Notes: generated by a model not told the origin, from the letters alone. A stretch of DNA of 64,000 nt from Shewanella saliphila (GCF_014648295.1 NZ_BMQV01000011.1:33534-97533), one strand, 5' to 3'; shown: positions 17,610 through 32,004, numbered from the stretch's first letter. Program-made: numbers and translations.

Positions 17610-18365
17610 ATGTCTGAGGGCGACCCAAAGAACACGCATTTTGGATATAAAACTGTTGAAGCAGATAAAAAAGCGGACTTAGTTGCCGATGTGTTTCACT
17701 CTGTGGCCGCTAAATACGACATTATGAATGACGTGATGTCTTTCGGTATTCACCGCTTTTGGAAGCGCCACACTATCGAAACTGCGGCTGCACGCCCAGG
17801 GATGAAAGTGCTAGATTTAGCCGGTGGCACCGGCGACTTAACGGCTAAGTTTTCACATTTAGTCGGTGACCGTGGCCAAGTGGTATTAGCTGACATCAAT
17901 GATTCTATGCTTAAAGTGGGTCGCACTAAACTGCGCGACAAAGGCATTGTTAATAACGTCAGTTATGTACAAGCAAACGCTGAAGCATTACCGTTTCCTG
18001 ATAATCACTTCGACATCATTACCATTGCATTTGGCTTACGTAATGTTACCGATAAAGATGCTGCGCTTCGCTCAATGCAGCGTGTTTTAAAGCCAGGTGG
18101 CAAGCTGTTGGTACTTGAATTTTCAACACCTAAGCATGAAATTATGCGTAAAGTATACGACATGTATAGCTTTAAAGTATTGCCAAAAATGGGCGAGCTT
18201 ATCACTAAAGATGCCGATAGCTACGAATACCTAGCCGAGTCAATTCGTATGCACCCTGATCAAGAAACCTTAAAGCAAATGATGGTAGATGCCGGTTTTG
18301 AACAGGTTGATTACACCAATATGACCGATGGCGTTGTGGCTTTACACAAAGGTTATAAGTTTTAA
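17610..18365 (+). CDS. ubiE: Ubiquinone/menaquinone C-methyltransferase
   Basis: The SAM-dependent C-methylation enzyme of ubiquinone and menaquinone synthesis. At 251 residues it has family length. Signatures: [42 protein letters not shown], motif [16 protein letters not shown] and [20 protein letters not shown]. Its stop overlaps the start of ubiJ by one base, opening the ubiE-ubiJ-ubiB operon. The 270 bases upstream hold its promoter. Confidence 0.98.
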   Translation: MSEGDPKNTHFGYKTVEADKKADLVADVFHSVAAKYDIMNDVMSFGIHRFWKRHTIETAAARPGMKVLDLAGGTGDLTAKFSHLVGDRGQVVLADINDSMLKVGRTKLRDKGIVNNVSYVQANAEALPFPDNHFDIITIAFGLRNVTDKDAALRSMQRVLKPGGKLLVLEFSTPKHEIMRKVYDMYSFKVLPKMGELITKDADSYEYLAESIRMHPDQETLKQMMVDAGFEQVDYTNMTDGVVALHKGYKF

Positions 18366-18985
18366 TGGCCGTCAATCAGTTTGCTTTATTAGTTTGTGCG
18401 GCAATCGAAACCGGTTTTAATCGATTACCGCCACAAGCTAAAGATGATTATGCCAGGCAGAAATCATTGCATGGCAAAGTGATTTGCATCCAGTTAAGTC
18501 AGCTCAGTTGGCCCATATACCTAGTGTTTGCCAAACAAATACAAGTGATGAGCCATTACGAAGGAAATGTTGCGGTTACGGTGAATGCCGATGCATCGAC
18601 TTTGTATCAGTTAACCGAAGGCGCCAATTTAACTGAGTTGATCAAACAAGATAAACTCAGCTTAGAGGGTGATATTCAGCTACTGCAAACACTGAGTCAT
18701 TATCTACAACATATTCATTTCGACTTTGCCGAACCCTTATCACGTTATCTCGGCGATGCCCCAACCCACAAGTTAATCACAGGCGCTAAGCAACTAGGCC
18801 AAGAGATTAAACAAGTGATGCTTAAATCACGGGCACACGTGAGTCAGTTAACCACCGAAGAGTACCGACTGGCACCGCACAAAATTGAGATCATTCATTT
18901 TCGTGATAATCTAGAAGAGCTCGTAAGCCAAACCGAACAAATAGAAGCCAAAATAGCTAAATTAAGAGAACAAATAATTCAATGA
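18365..18985 (+). CDS. ubiJ: Ubiquinone biosynthesis accessory factor UbiJ (SCP2 domain)
   Basis: A 206-residue lipid-binding protein that helps assemble the soluble ubiquinone-synthesis complex. An SCP2-like domain lies in the N-terminal two thirds ([36 protein letters not shown] is characteristic), and the C-terminus is a long helix, [19 protein letters not shown], likely a coiled coil. It starts in the ubiE stop (TAATG) and its end overlaps ubiB by four bases (ATGA), so the three genes are translationally coupled. Confidence 0.93.
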   Translation: MAVNQFALLVCAAIETGFNRLPPQAKDDYARQKSLHGKVICIQLSQLSWPIYLVFAKQIQVMSHYEGNVAVTVNADASTLYQLTEGANLTELIKQDKLSLEGDIQLLQTLSHYLQHIHFDFAEPLSRYLGDAPTHKLITGAKQLGQEIKQVMLKSRAHVSQLTTEEYRLAPHKIEIIHFRDNLEELVSQTEQIEAKIAKLREQIIQ

Positions 18986-20631
18986 CATTTGCAAGTATCA
19001 GGCGTGGTTACCATGTCATTAAAACCATTCTGCACTTTGGCTTAGATGACCTCATTCCTCGACACAAAAAGCCTTGGTATTTTGTCATTTTACGTAACAG
19101 CCTATTTTGGATCCGCAATAAGCATAAACGTAAATCTCCCGCTGAACGCTTAAAACTTGCCATGCAAGATCTAGGGCCGGTTTACATTAAACTCGGCCAA
19201 ATGCTGTCAACTCGCCGTGATTTACTCGACGACGAATGGGCGTATCAACTTGCCATGTTGCAAGACAGAGTACCGCCGTTTGATTCAGCCCTTGCGCGTG
19301 AGGCTATAGAAGCCGAACTTGGCGCTCCTATCGACACCTATTTTGATGACTTTGACGACAGCCCATTAGCGTCAGCGTCTATCTCACAAGTACATACCGC
19401 AGTATTAAAATCTAACGGTAAAGACGTAGTGCTTAAAGTGCTGCGCCCTAATGTAGAACAGCAAATACTCGCCGATTTACAATTAATGACTCAAACGGCA
19501 AACTTGCTTGAAACCATACTCGGTGAGGGTAACCGTTTACGCCCAGCGGAAGTGATTGAAGATTACCAAACCACGATTTTAGGTGAGCTTAACTTAAAAC
19601 TTGAAGCACTGAACGCCATTAAATTACGCAATAACTTTATCGACTCAAATGCGCTTTATGTGCCTTTTGTCTATGAAGAACACAGCTATGAACGCTTAAT
19701 GGTCATGGAGCGCATTTACGGTATTCCAGTATCAGACACCGAAGCGCTGCGCGCCCAAGGCACCAACTTTAAATTGCTTGCAGAACGAGGCGTAGAACTA
19801 TTTTTTACCCAGGTATTTCGTGATAACTTTTTCCATGCTGACATGCATCCCGGTAACATTTTTATTAGCCGAGAACACCCAGACGACCCGTTTTATATCG
19901 GTTTAGACTGTGGCATTATGGGGACCTTAACCGAGGTCGACAAACGCAACCTCGCAGAAAACTTTTTAGCCTTTTTTAATCGCGACTATCACCGAATTGC
20001 CCAACTGTATATTGAATCAGGTTGGGTGTCTGAGCACACCGATATTATCGCCTTTGAACAGGCAGTAAAAGTGGTATGTGAACCCATGTTTAATAAACCA
20101 TTAGACGAGATTTCATTTGGCCATGTATTGCTAGAACTATTTCGCACCGCACGCCACTTTGACATTGTAGTGCAGCCACAACTGGTATTGCTTGAAAAAA
20201 CCCTCCTTTACATCGAAGGATTAGGTCGTCAGCTCTATCCGCAATTAGATTTATGGCAAACAGCAAAACCTTTCCTTGAACAATGGATGTCAGAGCAAGT
20301 TGGCCCTAAAGCCATGTTCAGTAAAGTAAAATCTAACGCGCCATTTTGGGCAGACAAACTGCCAGAGTTTCCAGAGCTTATTTACGACAACTTAAAAGTA
20401 GGCCGTAAGCTGCTTGGTACCCAACAGCAAATGTTAGATAAGTACTTGCGCTACCAACAGAAATCACACAAAAGTAATTATCTACTGATCACCTCTGCGG
20501 TATTGTTGATCTGCGGCACAATTTTAATTTCACAAACAGCTACACTATGGCCTGCATATACTTGTATTGGCGCTGGTGTGTTGATTTGGGCAATCGGATG
20601 GAGATCTAGACCAAAGAATCGTAAATTTTAG
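18982..20631 (+). CDS. ubiB: Ubiquinone biosynthesis protein UbiB (ABC1/ADCK atypical kinase)
   Basis: A 549-residue membrane-anchored atypical kinase/ATPase needed for ubiquinone synthesis. Family marks: the KxGQ motif in [15 protein letters not shown], the Ala-rich loop [10 protein letters not shown] in place of a P-loop, the catalytic HADMHPGN and the metal site GLDCGIMG. Two membrane helices at the C-terminus (about residues 499-540) anchor it to the inner membrane. The final gene of the ubiE-ubiJ-ubiB unit; tatA begins 110 bases on. Confidence 0.97.
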   Translation: MTFASIRRGYHVIKTILHFGLDDLIPRHKKPWYFVILRNSLFWIRNKHKRKSPAERLKLAMQDLGPVYIKLGQMLSTRRDLLDDEWAYQLAMLQDRVPPFDSALAREAIEAELGAPIDTYFDDFDDSPLASASISQVHTAVLKSNGKDVVLKVLRPNVEQQILADLQLMTQTANLLETILGEGNRLRPAEVIEDYQTTILGELNLKLEALNAIKLRNNFIDSNALYVPFVYEEHSYERLMVMERIYGIPVSDTEALRAQGTNFKLLAERGVELFFTQVFRDNFFHADMHPGNIFISREHPDDPFYIGLDCGIMGTLTEVDKRNLAENFLAFFNRDYHRIAQLYIESGWVSEHTDIIAFEQAVKVVCEPMFNKPLDEISFGHVLLELFRTARHFDIVVQPQLVLLEKTLLYIEGLGRQLYPQLDLWQTAKPFLEQWMSEQVGPKAMFSKVKSNAPFWADKLPEFPELIYDNLKVGRKLLGTQQQMLDKYLRYQQKSHKSNYLLITSAVLLICGTILISQTATLWPAYTCIGAGVLIWAIGWRSRPKNRKF

Positions 20632-20741
20632 CTAGCACTAATTCATTAGAGGTTCATAATACTTAAAGAATTGGATGATATTGTAACCTTTTAACATCAC
20701 ATTTTGCATAAACCATTATTTATTGAAAGAGGATAATCTTC

Positions 20742-20987
20742 ATGGGCGGCATCAGTATTTGGCAGCTTCTAATTGTTGCGTTAATTGTCATTTTATTATT
20801 TGGTACTAAAAAACTTCGTTCTTTAGGCGGTGATTTGGGTGGAGCAGTAAAAGGCTTCAAAAATGCCATGTCACCTGAAGAAGAAAAGAAATCACTAGAA
20901 GACAAAGAGCCAGAACAAGAACAGACTGCAGCGACTTCGCAACAGGCAGCTGAAAAGCAACCTGAATCTAAAGATAAACAGGCGTAA
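20742..20987 (+). CDS. tatA: Sec-independent translocase subunit TatA
   Basis: An 81-residue pore-forming subunit of the twin-arginine translocase. [21 protein letters not shown] is the membrane helix, followed by [21 protein letters not shown], the hinge and amphipathic helix, and an acidic, Gln-rich tail. Six bases separate it from tatB. The Tat system exports folded cofactor proteins, of which respiratory Shewanella have many. Confidence 0.97.
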   Translation: MGGISIWQLLIVALIVILLFGTKKLRSLGGDLGGAVKGFKNAMSPEEEKKSLEDKEPEQEQTAATSQQAAEKQPESKDKQA

Positions 20988-21407
<420 letters not shown>

Positions 21408-21410
21408 TTC

Positions 21411-22169
21411 ATGTCGCAACAGCAACCGCTTATCAGCCATTTACTTGAATTACGCAATAAACTGCTAAAAGCAATTGGCAGTGTATTACTTGTATTCATT
21501 GCTATTGTGTATTGGGCAAACGATATTTATCACTACATTGCACTGCCTTTGATGCGATCGCTACCTGAAACTGGCAGCATGATTGCAACCGACGTAGCCG
21601 CGCCGTTTTTTGCCCCTTTTAAACTGACACTGGTGTTAGCATTTTTTATTGCTATCCCTTATGTGCTCTACCAAATATGGTCATTTGTAGCCCCAGGGTT
21701 ATACAAGCATGAAAAACGCTTGGTCGTGCCATTATTAACCAGTAGCACATTGTTGTTTTATTTAGGTATCGCGTTTGCCTACTACATTGTATTTCCTGTT
21801 GTATTTGGTTTTTTTACCAGTGTCGCCCCCGAGGGTGTACAAGTTGCAACAGACATCAGTAGTTACTTAAGTTTTATTTTAAAGCTCTTTTTTGCTTTTG
21901 GTTTGGCTTTTGAAATACCGGTAGCCGTTGTTCTATTATGCTGGGCTGGCGTAACAACCCCTGATGAATTGCGGGCGAAACGCCCTTACATCGTGGTGGG
22001 TGCCTTTGTGATCGGCATGATGTTAACACCTCCCGATATTATTTCTCAGACTATGCTAGCAGTACCAATGCTGTTATTGTTTGAAGGTGGCTTGATAGCT
22101 GCGCGTTTTTACAGTAAAAAAGAAGATGAAGAAGATGACGTGCCAGAGAATGAGCACGCAGATAGCTAA
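21411..22169 (+). CDS. tatC: Sec-independent translocase subunit TatC
   Basis: The 252-residue multispanning core of the Tat receptor. The N-terminus [19 protein letters not shown] is the conserved signal-binding region with the HLLELR motif. Six membrane helices follow, with [13 protein letters not shown] in the first periplasmic/cytoplasmic loops and [19 protein letters not shown] near the end. The last tat gene before a strong terminator. Confidence 0.98.
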   Translation: MSQQQPLISHLLELRNKLLKAIGSVLLVFIAIVYWANDIYHYIALPLMRSLPETGSMIATDVAAPFFAPFKLTLVLAFFIAIPYVLYQIWSFVAPGLYKHEKRLVVPLLTSSTLLFYLGIAFAYYIVFPVVFGFFTSVAPEGVQVATDISSYLSFILKLFFAFGLAFEIPVAVVLLCWAGVTTPDELRAKRPYIVVGAFVIGMMLTPPDIISQTMLAVPMLLLFEGGLIAARFYSKKEDEEDDVPENEHADS

Positions 22170-22170
22170 T

Positions 22171-22198
22171 AAAAATGGCCTTAATTGGCCATTTTTTT
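22171..22198 (+). terminator. Terminator of the tatABC operon
   Basis: AAAAATGGCC (22171-22180) pairs with GGCCATTTTT (22187-22196) over a TTAATT loop, followed by T. Confidence 0.9.
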
Positions 22199-22273
22199 GC
22201 TAGGCCTTTTGAACGTTGCAACAAAAAGTAAACTGAAACGTTCCACTGCCCTAAATAATAATAAGGAATAACA

Positions 22274-22834
22274 ATGCGCTTATGTTTAATTGCGACTGGT
22301 ATCTTATTGATATCAGTTAATGCACAGGCCAATACTCAACTTGGCGAACAATTGTCTTTTTGTGCTCAAAAAACAGACAAACTTGAACGTTTAATCTGTT
22401 ATGACCAACTCGCCGCAAGCGCTAATACAAGTCTTCCTGCCGTAGCCAAAGCACCAACAGTTGCAGTTACCGCTAATAAGCCTGCTGCACCCGTTATCGC
22501 CAGTGCTCCACCTCAACCAGTCAAGCCAGCCGCAATTGCAGTGCCTGCTACCGCCGCATCACCCGAACTAAGCGTCAATGATTTTGGATTACAGAAAAGA
22601 GTCATCGAAGATGAAGTCGGTCGTCTGTACTTTACTGTTGCCGATGTATCAAAAGCCCCAGGTGGCGCACTCATTGTGACCTTGGATAACGGTCAAGTGT
22701 GGAAACAAACTAACGCTGAACGTTACAAAGTGAAAAAAGGCCATGATATTTATATTGAAACTGGCGCGCTTAATTCATTTTTAATGGGCAGTGATGAGCG
22801 TAATGCCACTACCCGAGTTAAACGTTTAAAATAG
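22274..22834 (+). CDS. Exported protein of unknown function between tatC and tatD
   Basis: 186 residues. A signal peptide (about 1-19, ending AQA) is followed by a short N-terminal domain with the spacing FCAQKTDKLERLICYDQLA. That C...D..ERL.CYD pattern is shared with VasI-like and other periplasmic proteins. Next come a Pro/Ala-rich linker (about 55-97) and a C-terminal beta-rich domain (VTLDNGQVWKQ, GHDIYIETGALNSFLMG). It starts a transcription unit with tatD (19-base gap), the diguanylate cyclase and probably hemB. The two Cys likely form a disulfide. I do not recognise a function. Confidence 0.72.
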   Translation: MRLCLIATGILLISVNAQANTQLGEQLSFCAQKTDKLERLICYDQLAASANTSLPAVAKAPTVAVTANKPAAPVIASAPPQPVKPAAIAVPATAASPELSVNDFGLQKRVIEDEVGRLYFTVADVSKAPGGALIVTLDNGQVWKQTNAERYKVKKGHDIYIETGALNSFLMGSDERNATTRVKRLK

Positions 22835-22853
22835 CCTAAGCCATTTTATTCTT

Positions 22854-23668
22854 ATGACTCAACACATCGATATCGCGGTTAACCTACTCAGCGAAAGGTT
22901 AAAGCACGACATAGATTCGATCATTGATGATGCGGCAAAACAGCATGTTTCGCCGCTGATTGTTATTGGTAGCGATTTAGATGAAAGCGCTGAAGCCAGC
23001 GCTGTTTGCCAACAATATCCCCAGCAGCTGTTCAGCACAGCAGGTGTTCACCCTCACCAAGCATCAACTTGGCACGCTCAAAGCCGCCAAACACTTAAAC
23101 AGCTTGCTGCACAACCCAGTGTAGTTGCCATTGGTGAGTGCGGCCTAGACTATAATCGAGACTTTTCACCTAGGCCTGCTCAACGACAAGCGTTTGCAGA
23201 ACAATTAGCGCTAGCTTGTGAGCTCAATATGCCGGTGTTAATGCATTGCCGCGATGCCCATCAAGACTTTATTGCCATTGTGAATGAATATCGCAGCGCA
23301 TTACCTAAAGGCTTATTACATTGCTTTACCGGCACTAAAGATGAACTTGAAGCCTGTTTAAATGCCGATTTATATATTGGTATAACAGGCTGGATTTGCG
23401 ATGAACGCCGTGGACAAGAACTCGCAAAGCTAGTGCCATTAATCCCTAACAATCGCATAATGGCTGAAACTGACAGTCCTTATTTATTGCCTCGCAGCAT
23501 GCGCCCTAAACCTAAGTCGAGTAAAAACCTACCTCAATATTTACCTTATATTGTTGAGTGCATGGCAGCCTTACGCCAACAAACACCCGATGAACTGGCG
23601 CAACATTGCTACCGCAATAGCTGTGAGTTTTTTGGTTTAAACATCCTACCATTGATGGTTGACGATTA

Positions 23669-23669
<1 letters not shown>
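22854..23669 (+). CDS. tatD: TatD-family metal-dependent nuclease
   Basis: A 271-residue TIM-barrel hydrolase; E. coli TatD is a 3'-5' DNA/RNA exonuclease acting in oxidative damage repair. It has the E. coli-type N-terminus HIDIAVNLLSERL, without the HxH found in other TatD/YcfH proteins. STAGVHPHQAS, AIGECGLDYNRDFS, VLMHCRDAH, LLHCFTG, GITGWICDERRG and AETDSPYLLPR supply the metal ligands and core motifs. It overlaps the next gene by one base (TAATG). Confidence 0.95.
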
Positions 23670-26613
<2,944 letters not shown>

Positions 26614-26636
26614 TTAATATCACTCATTCAGTCATT

Positions 26637-26667
26637 AAAAAGCCAATCAGTTTATGATTGGCTTTTT
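26637..26667 (+). terminator. Terminator of hemB
   Basis: A 13-bp perfect stem, AAAAAGCCAATCA (26637-26649) and TGATTGGCTTTTT (26655-26667), with a GTTTA loop. A strong intrinsic terminator. Confidence 0.92.
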
Positions 26668-27041
26668 ATTTTATATTTTAATATGACTCGCAAGGTTAGG
26701 TTTCTTTTCCTTTATGTTGTTAAAATGTTTTGACGTACACCTATATGGTCTCTTTATTCCATAAAAATAAGGCGTATCCGTCATCCATAATGATCAGAGG
26801 CAGAAAACAGAGTTACGCAGAAACTCTAATCAAAAACAACTACACCGGTTTAACTTGCCTAGAGTGCGAAGAACTCCCGTAGAATGATTAAGCAAATATT
26901 AGAATAGGTATAACTTAGTTTAATTTTAACTAACTAAAATAGTGATCAATCCAACATAGTGGCCTATAGCCACTTAACAGTATTGATTCAGCGTGTTTGA
27001 ATGTTTTATAACAGTATTCACTACTTAAACGAGACATGATA
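26668..27041 (+). other. Intergenic region upstream of the thioredoxin-like gene
   Basis: About 370 bases without a convincing gene. AGTGGC-CTATA-GCCACT near 26961-26977 is a short inverted repeat without a T-tract that could be an operator or a chance palindrome. The promoter of the gene at 27042 must lie here; no clear -35/-10 pair stands out. Confidence 0.4.
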
Positions 27042-27593
27042 ATGCACAATCACGTTAAAACATTATTAGCCACCACCGTACTCTTTTTTGGCACGCAATT
27101 ATTACCAACGACAGTATCCGCAAATTCAGGTTGCGCGTTTGAAGAAGATCAGCAGGGCTTTATTGCGACATGCAGCGAGGAGAAACAAGAAGTGATTTTA
27201 ACTGGCGTCATTGAACCACAAACTTTAACAACAACATTACCCGGCTACGCCGATGGCTTTGCAAGTTATCAAGTTGATGCGCAAGCAGTAGCAACACTTA
27301 AAGCCATTGATGAGCCAACGCAAATCACCGTTATTATTGGTACCTGGTGCCCAGATTGCCATCGTGAAACCCCACACTTTATGCGCGTACTTGAAGCTGC
27401 TGCCAACCCTAATATTCAAGTTGAATACATTGGTGTTGACCGCAGCAAACAAGACCCTGAAGGGTTAGCCGCTAAGTATGCATTTAGCCGCATTCCAACC
27501 TTTATCGTTAAGCAAAATGGTAATGAATTAGGCCGTATTGTTGAACGCCCAAAAGTCACCTTAGAAGCTGATCTAGTTGAAATATTAAAATAA
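27042..27593 (+). CDS. Exported thioredoxin-like protein
   Basis: A 183-residue periplasmic protein. The signal peptide (about 1-27) ends near TVSANS, and the mature part contains a thioredoxin fold with the redox motif WCPDCHRETPHF at about residues 103-114, cis-Pro region SRIPTFIVKQNG and a preceding IIGTW strand. WCPDC is unusual; it resembles thiol-disulfide proteins that act on particular partners. Two extra Cys lie near the N-terminus (SGCAF, ATCSE). ATG 27042 is preferred to the ATG two codons upstream by distance from GAG. The partner is unknown. Confidence 0.8.
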   Translation: MHNHVKTLLATTVLFFGTQLLPTTVSANSGCAFEEDQQGFIATCSEEKQEVILTGVIEPQTLTTTLPGYADGFASYQVDAQAVATLKAIDEPTQITVIIGTWCPDCHRETPHFMRVLEAAANPNIQVEYIGVDRSKQDPEGLAAKYAFSRIPTFIVKQNGNELGRIVERPKVTLEADLVEILK

Positions 27594-27624
27594 ATATCTT
27601 TAGCATACGCGTTTAATAAACCAT

Positions 27625-27654
27625 AAAAATAGGTCGCCATGGCGACCTATTTTT
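27625..27654. terminator. Bidirectional terminator
   Basis: A 30-base perfect palindrome from AAAAATAGGTCGCC to GGCGACCTATTTTT, located between the convergent genes ending at 27593 and 27673. It should stop transcription from both sides. Confidence 0.9.
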
Positions 27655-27672
27655 ATGTTCAAAATGCCCAAG

Positions 27673-28620
27673 TCATTCATTATCAAGTTGCTTAGCAGCA
27701 ATGCGATCGGCCAATAGTTGCAATACGCCTTCGCGCAGTGCTCCACCAGCAAGATGCAAACTGCTGATAGACAAGCTTTCAAACAATGCTGTCAGTATCG
27801 CAACACCGGCAGCAAATGTAGGTGCTTGTTCAGCATCAAGGCCGTTAATGCCAGCTAAACTCGCATCACTTTGCGCCAGAATCTCTGCCTTAAAAGCCAA
27901 TAAGATCTGTTGGGTGATAATCGCTGAGCATTGTCTGTGTTGTAGCACTGACACCACCGATTGCACGGCACCTGAAGCACCAAGCACAGCCTGCCACCCC
28001 AACGACAGCAATTGCTCGCGATGTTCACTTAGCATGACATTGACGTAATCAATGGCTTGCTCAAAATCAATATTTTGTAATGGATACTGATTAAAAAAGC
28101 GTTGATTAAATAACACGCAGCCCATCGGCACACTGGTTTTAAACAACACTTTGCTGCCATCACCAATAATAAACTCGGTACTGGCACCACCAATATCAAT
28201 CACTAAACGGCGACCATCACCTTGTGTAGTGGCAACCATACCTTGATAAATCAACTCTGCTTCACGCAGACCTGAAATCACTTCGATAGGGTGTTGCAAG
28301 ATGGGCAATGCACGACGATGAAACTCATCGGCATTATTGATAACGCGTAATGTCGCCGTTGCAAATACGGCGACGTTATCGATAGCGACATGGTGCTGCT
28401 CAAGCATTGATGCAAACATGGCTAAACAATCTAAACCACGCAGCATAACGTCTTCAGACAAATTACCATCGTCACCAATACCTTCAGCAAGGCGCACTTT
28501 ACGTTTATATTTGGCGATAACCGTAGGTTTATTACCTACGGTTTGAGCAACTAACATATTAAAACTGTTAGAGCCTAAAGTTATCGCCGCATAAGACTGA
28601 AATACGTTCGACACTGGCAT
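27673..28620 (-). CDS. gppA: Ppx/GppA-family phosphatase, short form
   Basis: An actin-like ASKHA-fold phosphatase that hydrolyses pppGpp to ppGpp and/or polyphosphate. Residues 8-310 form the Ppx-GppA domain: ITLGSNSFNMLVA (phosphate 1 loop), ATATLRVINNA, VISGLREAELIY, LVIDIGGASTEF (phosphate 2 loop) and LGASGAVQSV. At 315 residues it lacks the HD-like C-terminal region of the ~495-residue E. coli GppA. Its ATG directly follows the rhlB stop, as in the E. coli rhlB-gppA pair, which favours the gppA name. The exact substrate is open. Confidence 0.85.
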   Translation of the reverse strand: MPVSNVFQSYAAITLGSNSFNMLVAQTVGNKPTVIAKYKRKVRLAEGIGDDGNLSEDVMLRGLDCLAMFASMLEQHHVAIDNVAVFATATLRVINNADEFHRRALPILQHPIEVISGLREAELIYQGMVATTQGDGRRLVIDIGGASTEFIIGDGSKVLFKTSVPMGCVLFNQRFFNQYPLQNIDFEQAIDYVNVMLSEHREQLLSLGWQAVLGASGAVQSVVSVLQHRQCSAIITQQILLAFKAEILAQSDASLAGINGLDAEQAPTFAAGVAILTALFESLSISSLHLAGGALREGVLQLLADRIAAKQLDNE

Positions 28621-29928
28621 TTATTGTGGTCTACGAGTCCTGTGGCGCGGTGGACGGCTATTGCCACCACTACGATGTGCGCCTTTATTTGCACCGCCAT
28701 CACGGGTACGTGATGTTGGGTGCTTACGATGGATACGCACTGGTGGTGGAATATCATCTAACAAAGCAGCTTGATCATAATTAGACACAGGAATCGAATG
28801 GGCAATATAGGTTTCAATTGCGGGTAAGTTAAGTGCATATTCTTCACATGCAAAACTCACCGACACCCCCGTTTTACCCGCACGACCTGTACGGCCAATA
28901 CGATGCACGTAATCTTCACAGTCATCAGGTAAATCGTAGTTATATACGTGTGACACATCAGAGATATGTAACCCACGTGCAGCAACGTCGGTTGCCACTA
29001 AAATATCTAAATCACCTGTCGTAAACTGCTCTAGAATACGGATACGTTTCTTTTGCGGTACATCGCCCGTTAACAACCCAACACGATGTCCATCACCTTC
29101 TAAATAAGACCATAACTTTTCACAGCTATGTTTTGTGTTCGAAAACACAATGGCTTTATCTGGCCAATCTTCTTCGATTAGCGAAAGCAGTAAGCGCATC
29201 TTGTCTTCCATCGACGGGTAGAAAATTTCCTCTTTAATGTTTTTAGAGGTTTTTTCTAACGGCGCGATTTCAACTTTTTCAGGGTCATTCATGTGATCAT
29301 AAGCTAATTCCTGCACTTTCATCGAAAGCGTGGCAGAAAACAGCATATTTAATCGTGACTGCGCATCAGGCATTCTGCGGAATAAAAAGCGAATGTCTTT
29401 AATAAAGCCTAAATCAAACATGCGATCGGCTTCATCAAGCACCACGGCTTGAATGTGATTTAAACTAATCACACCCTGGCGAACGTAATCAATAATACGT
29501 CCGGTGGTACCAATTAAAATATCCACACCCTTGTCGAGCACTTCTCGTTGGGTTTCATAGCTTTCGCCACCATAAACAATACCGACTTTAAGGCCGGTAT
29601 GTTTAGCGAGCAAATTAGCATCTTTGGCAATTTGGATCGCCAGCTCGCGAGTTGGCGCCATGATAATTGCGCGGGGTTCAGTTGCTTTGCGGCCCTCTGG
29701 CGCTGCAACGGTAAGCAAATGGTTAAATGTGGCCACTAAAAAGGCCATTGTTTTACCGGTACCGGTTTGGGCTTGTCCGGCAATGTCTTTTGCTTTTAGT
29801 AAAATAGGTAAAGATAACGCCTGAATTGGCGTGCAAAACTCAAACCCGTTTTCATTTAATGCCGCAAGTACTTCAGGCTTTAAAGGGAAGTTGGCGAATT
29901 TTTGGGTCGATAAATGTGTTTGGCTCAT
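28621..29928 (-). CDS. rhlB: ATP-dependent RNA helicase RhlB (DEAD-box)
   Basis: The DEAD-box helicase of the RNA degradosome. All core motifs are visible: Q-motif [19 protein letters not shown] (I), PTRELAIQ (Ia), [12 protein letters not shown] (II), SAT (III), DVAARGLH and [10 protein letters not shown] (VI). The C-terminus is basic and Arg-rich. I choose ATG 29928 (435 residues) because [16 protein letters not shown] matches the family N-terminus; an in-frame Met at 30027 would add 33 atypical residues. Upstream, in the opposite direction, is trxA-rho, the standard gammaproteobacterial arrangement. Confidence 0.96.
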   Translation of the reverse strand: MSQTHLSTQKFANFPLKPEVLAALNENGFEFCTPIQALSLPILLKAKDIAGQAQTGTGKTMAFLVATFNHLLTVAAPEGRKATEPRAIIMAPTRELAIQIAKDANLLAKHTGLKVGIVYGGESYETQREVLDKGVDILIGTTGRIIDYVRQGVISLNHIQAVVLDEADRMFDLGFIKDIRFLFRRMPDAQSRLNMLFSATLSMKVQELAYDHMNDPEKVEIAPLEKTSKNIKEEIFYPSMEDKMRLLLSLIEEDWPDKAIVFSNTKHSCEKLWSYLEGDGHRVGLLTGDVPQKKRIRILEQFTTGDLDILVATDVAARGLHISDVSHVYNYDLPDDCEDYVHRIGRTGRAGKTGVSVSFACEEYALNLPAIETYIAHSIPVSNYDQAALLDDIPPPVRIHRKHPTSRTRDGGANKGAHRSGGNSRPPRHRTRRPQ

Positions 29929-30081
29929 AGCACAAGCATACCTGTAGGGGTTGCAAAAAAAGATTCGATCGTTTGAAATAGCTACATTATTAAAACGGTC
30001 TCTTGAAAAGCTATTTAACTGACCCAATATACATGGTAAGCCATTAATAAACTAGCAATGGAACCAAATCTGGAGAACAAC

Positions 30082-30408
30082 ATGAGCGATAAAATTGTAT
30101 ACCTTAGCGATGACAGCTTCGAAAACGACGTATTAAAGTCTGATTTACCGATTTTAGTAGACTTCTGGGCTGAGTGGTGTGGTCCTTGTAAAATGATTGC
30201 CCCAATCTTAAATGACGTTGCTGATGAGTATGCAGGCAAGTTGACAGTGGCTAAATTAAACGTTGACCAAAACAACGTGTCTCCTGCTAAGTACGGCGTA
30301 CGTGGTATTCCTACCTTGCTTATGTTTAAAGGTGGCGAGCTAGTGGCAACTAAGGTTGGCGCACTATCTAAAACACAATTAAAAGAGTTCATTGACGCTA
30401 AAATCTAA
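30082..30408 (+). CDS. trxA: Thioredoxin 1
   Basis: The cytoplasmic dithiol reductant. 108 residues with the active site [14 protein letters not shown] and the cis-Pro motif [13 protein letters not shown] 30082 is chosen because GGAG lies six bases upstream; the Met at 30058 would add eight residues. Followed by its own terminator, then rho. Confidence 0.98.
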   Translation: MSDKIVYLSDDSFENDVLKSDLPILVDFWAEWCGPCKMIAPILNDVADEYAGKLTVAKLNVDQNNVSPAKYGVRGIPTLLMFKGGELVATKVGALSKTQLKEFIDAKI

Positions 30409-30434
30409 GCATCAATTGTCTTAAAAGTGTTAAT

Positions 30435-30467
30435 CGGCACAAGTTTTATACAATTTGTGCCGTTTTT
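30435..30467 (+). terminator. Terminator of trxA
   Basis: CGGCACAA (30435-30442) pairs with TTGTGCCG (30455-30462), followed by five T. It separates trxA from rho, whose own leader lies in the following 160 bases. Confidence 0.82.
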
Positions 30468-30630
30468 AGATTAAAATTAGCCTAAATTTCTGGACGGACA
30501 AGTCATATAGTGCTAATTTATTCATCAGATTTTTTCAAATAACCTCTTCTCGTTTATCAATCATATATTTCTTTTCAACCTTACTGATTGATTGCGGTAA
30601 GCTTCGTCGCGTAACACAAGACTCCCATAC

Positions 30631-31896
30631 ATGAATTTAACAGAATTAAAAGACACGCCCATTTCGGATCTAGTTTCTCTCGCTGAAAGCATGAAATTAG
30701 AAAACATGGCTCGTACTCGTAAGCAAGATATTATCTTCTCTATTTTAAAAGCTCACGCTAAAAGCGGAGAAGACATCTTCGGTGGCGGTGTATTAGAAAT
30801 CCTCCAAGACGGATTCGGGTTTTTAAGAAGTTCAGACGGCTCATACCTTGCGGGTCCTGATGATATCTACGTATCGCCAAGCCAAATTCGCCGCTTTAAC
30901 ATGCGCACCGGTGACACCATTTTTGGTAAAATCCGCCCGCCAAAAGAAGGCGAAAGATATTTTGCACTGTTAAAAGTCAACGAAGTTAACTTCGATAAAC
31001 CAGAAAGTTCTCGCAACAAAATCCTGTTTGAAAACTTAACCCCACTTCATGCTGAAGAACGCTTGCGTATGGAACGTGGTAACGGCTCAACAGAAGACAT
31101 TACCGCGCGTATTCTTGATTTATGCTCGCCTATCGGTAAAGGTCAACGTGGTTTGATTGTTGCTCCGCCAAAAGCGGGTAAAACCTTATTACTGCAAAAC
31201 ATTGCGCAAAGCATTACCTATAACAACCCTGATGTGGTGTTAATGGTATTGCTAATTGACGAACGCCCTGAAGAAGTAACCGAAATGCAACGCCTTGTAA
31301 AAGGTGAAGTGATTGCCTCTACCTTCGATGAGCCTGCAAGTCGTCACGTGCAAGTAGCCGAAATGGTTATCGAAAAAGCCAAACGTTTAGTTGAACACAA
31401 AAAAGACGTGGTGATTTTGTTAGACTCTATCACTCGTTTAGCCCGTGCTTACAACACCGTTATCCCATCGTCTGGTAAAGTATTAACCGGTGGTGTTGAT
31501 GCTAACGCCCTGCACCGCCCTAAGCGTTTCTTTGGTGCTGCGCGTAACATTGAACACGGTGGCAGCTTAACCATTATTGCAACTGCGTTGGTTGATACCG
31601 GCTCGAAAATGGATGAAGTAATTTACGAAGAATTTAAAGGTACTGGTAACCAAGAGTTACACCTTTCTCGTAAAGCTGCTGAAAAACGTGTTTTCCCAGC
31701 GATTGATTTCAACCGCTCTGGTACACGTCGTGAAGAAAAACTCACGACACCAGATGAACTTCAGAAGATGTGGATTTTACGTAAAATCCTTCACCCAATG
31801 GACGAAGTTGCTGCAATGGAATTCTTAATCGATAAATTGGCGATGACCAAAACCAATGAAGAATTCTTTACTGCGATGAAACGCGCTAAGTCTTAA
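30631..31896 (+). CDS. rho: Transcription termination factor Rho
   Basis: Hexameric RNA-dependent ATPase/helicase that ends transcription. 421 residues with the N-terminal Rho_N helical domain ([20 protein letters not shown]), the cold-shock-like RNA-binding domain ([12 protein letters not shown]), Walker A in [16 protein letters not shown], Walker [17 protein letters not shown], and the Q/R-loops in the C-terminal motor. It is nearly identical to the enterobacterial protein. A 34-base palindrome terminator follows. Confidence 0.99.
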   Translation: MNLTELKDTPISDLVSLAESMKLENMARTRKQDIIFSILKAHAKSGEDIFGGGVLEILQDGFGFLRSSDGSYLAGPDDIYVSPSQIRRFNMRTGDTIFGKIRPPKEGERYFALLKVNEVNFDKPESSRNKILFENLTPLHAEERLRMERGNGSTEDITARILDLCSPIGKGQRGLIVAPPKAGKTLLLQNIAQSITYNNPDVVLMVLLIDERPEEVTEMQRLVKGEVIASTFDEPASRHVQVAEMVIEKAKRLVEHKKDVVILLDSITRLARAYNTVIPSSGKVLTGGVDANALHRPKRFFGAARNIEHGGSLTIIATALVDTGSKMDEVIYEEFKGTGNQELHLSRKAAEKRVFPAIDFNRSGTRREEKLTTPDELQKMWILRKILHPMDEVAAMEFLIDKLAMTKTNEEFFTAMKRAKS

Positions 31897-31923
31897 TTCC
31901 GTCGATTATCGAGTAATAGACTC

Positions 31924-31957
31924 AAAAATGCCGCTAACCTAGGTTAGCGGCATTTTT
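31924..31957. terminator. Perfect palindromic terminator of rho
   Basis: AAAAATGCCGCTAACCT and its exact reverse complement lie back to back (17+17 bases). Lying between rho and the convergent gene ending at 32005, it should act in both directions. Confidence 0.92.
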
Positions 31958-32004
31958 ATTTATCTGTTTCACATGCGTTCACGATTTCATTAATAGAATG
32001 AGTA

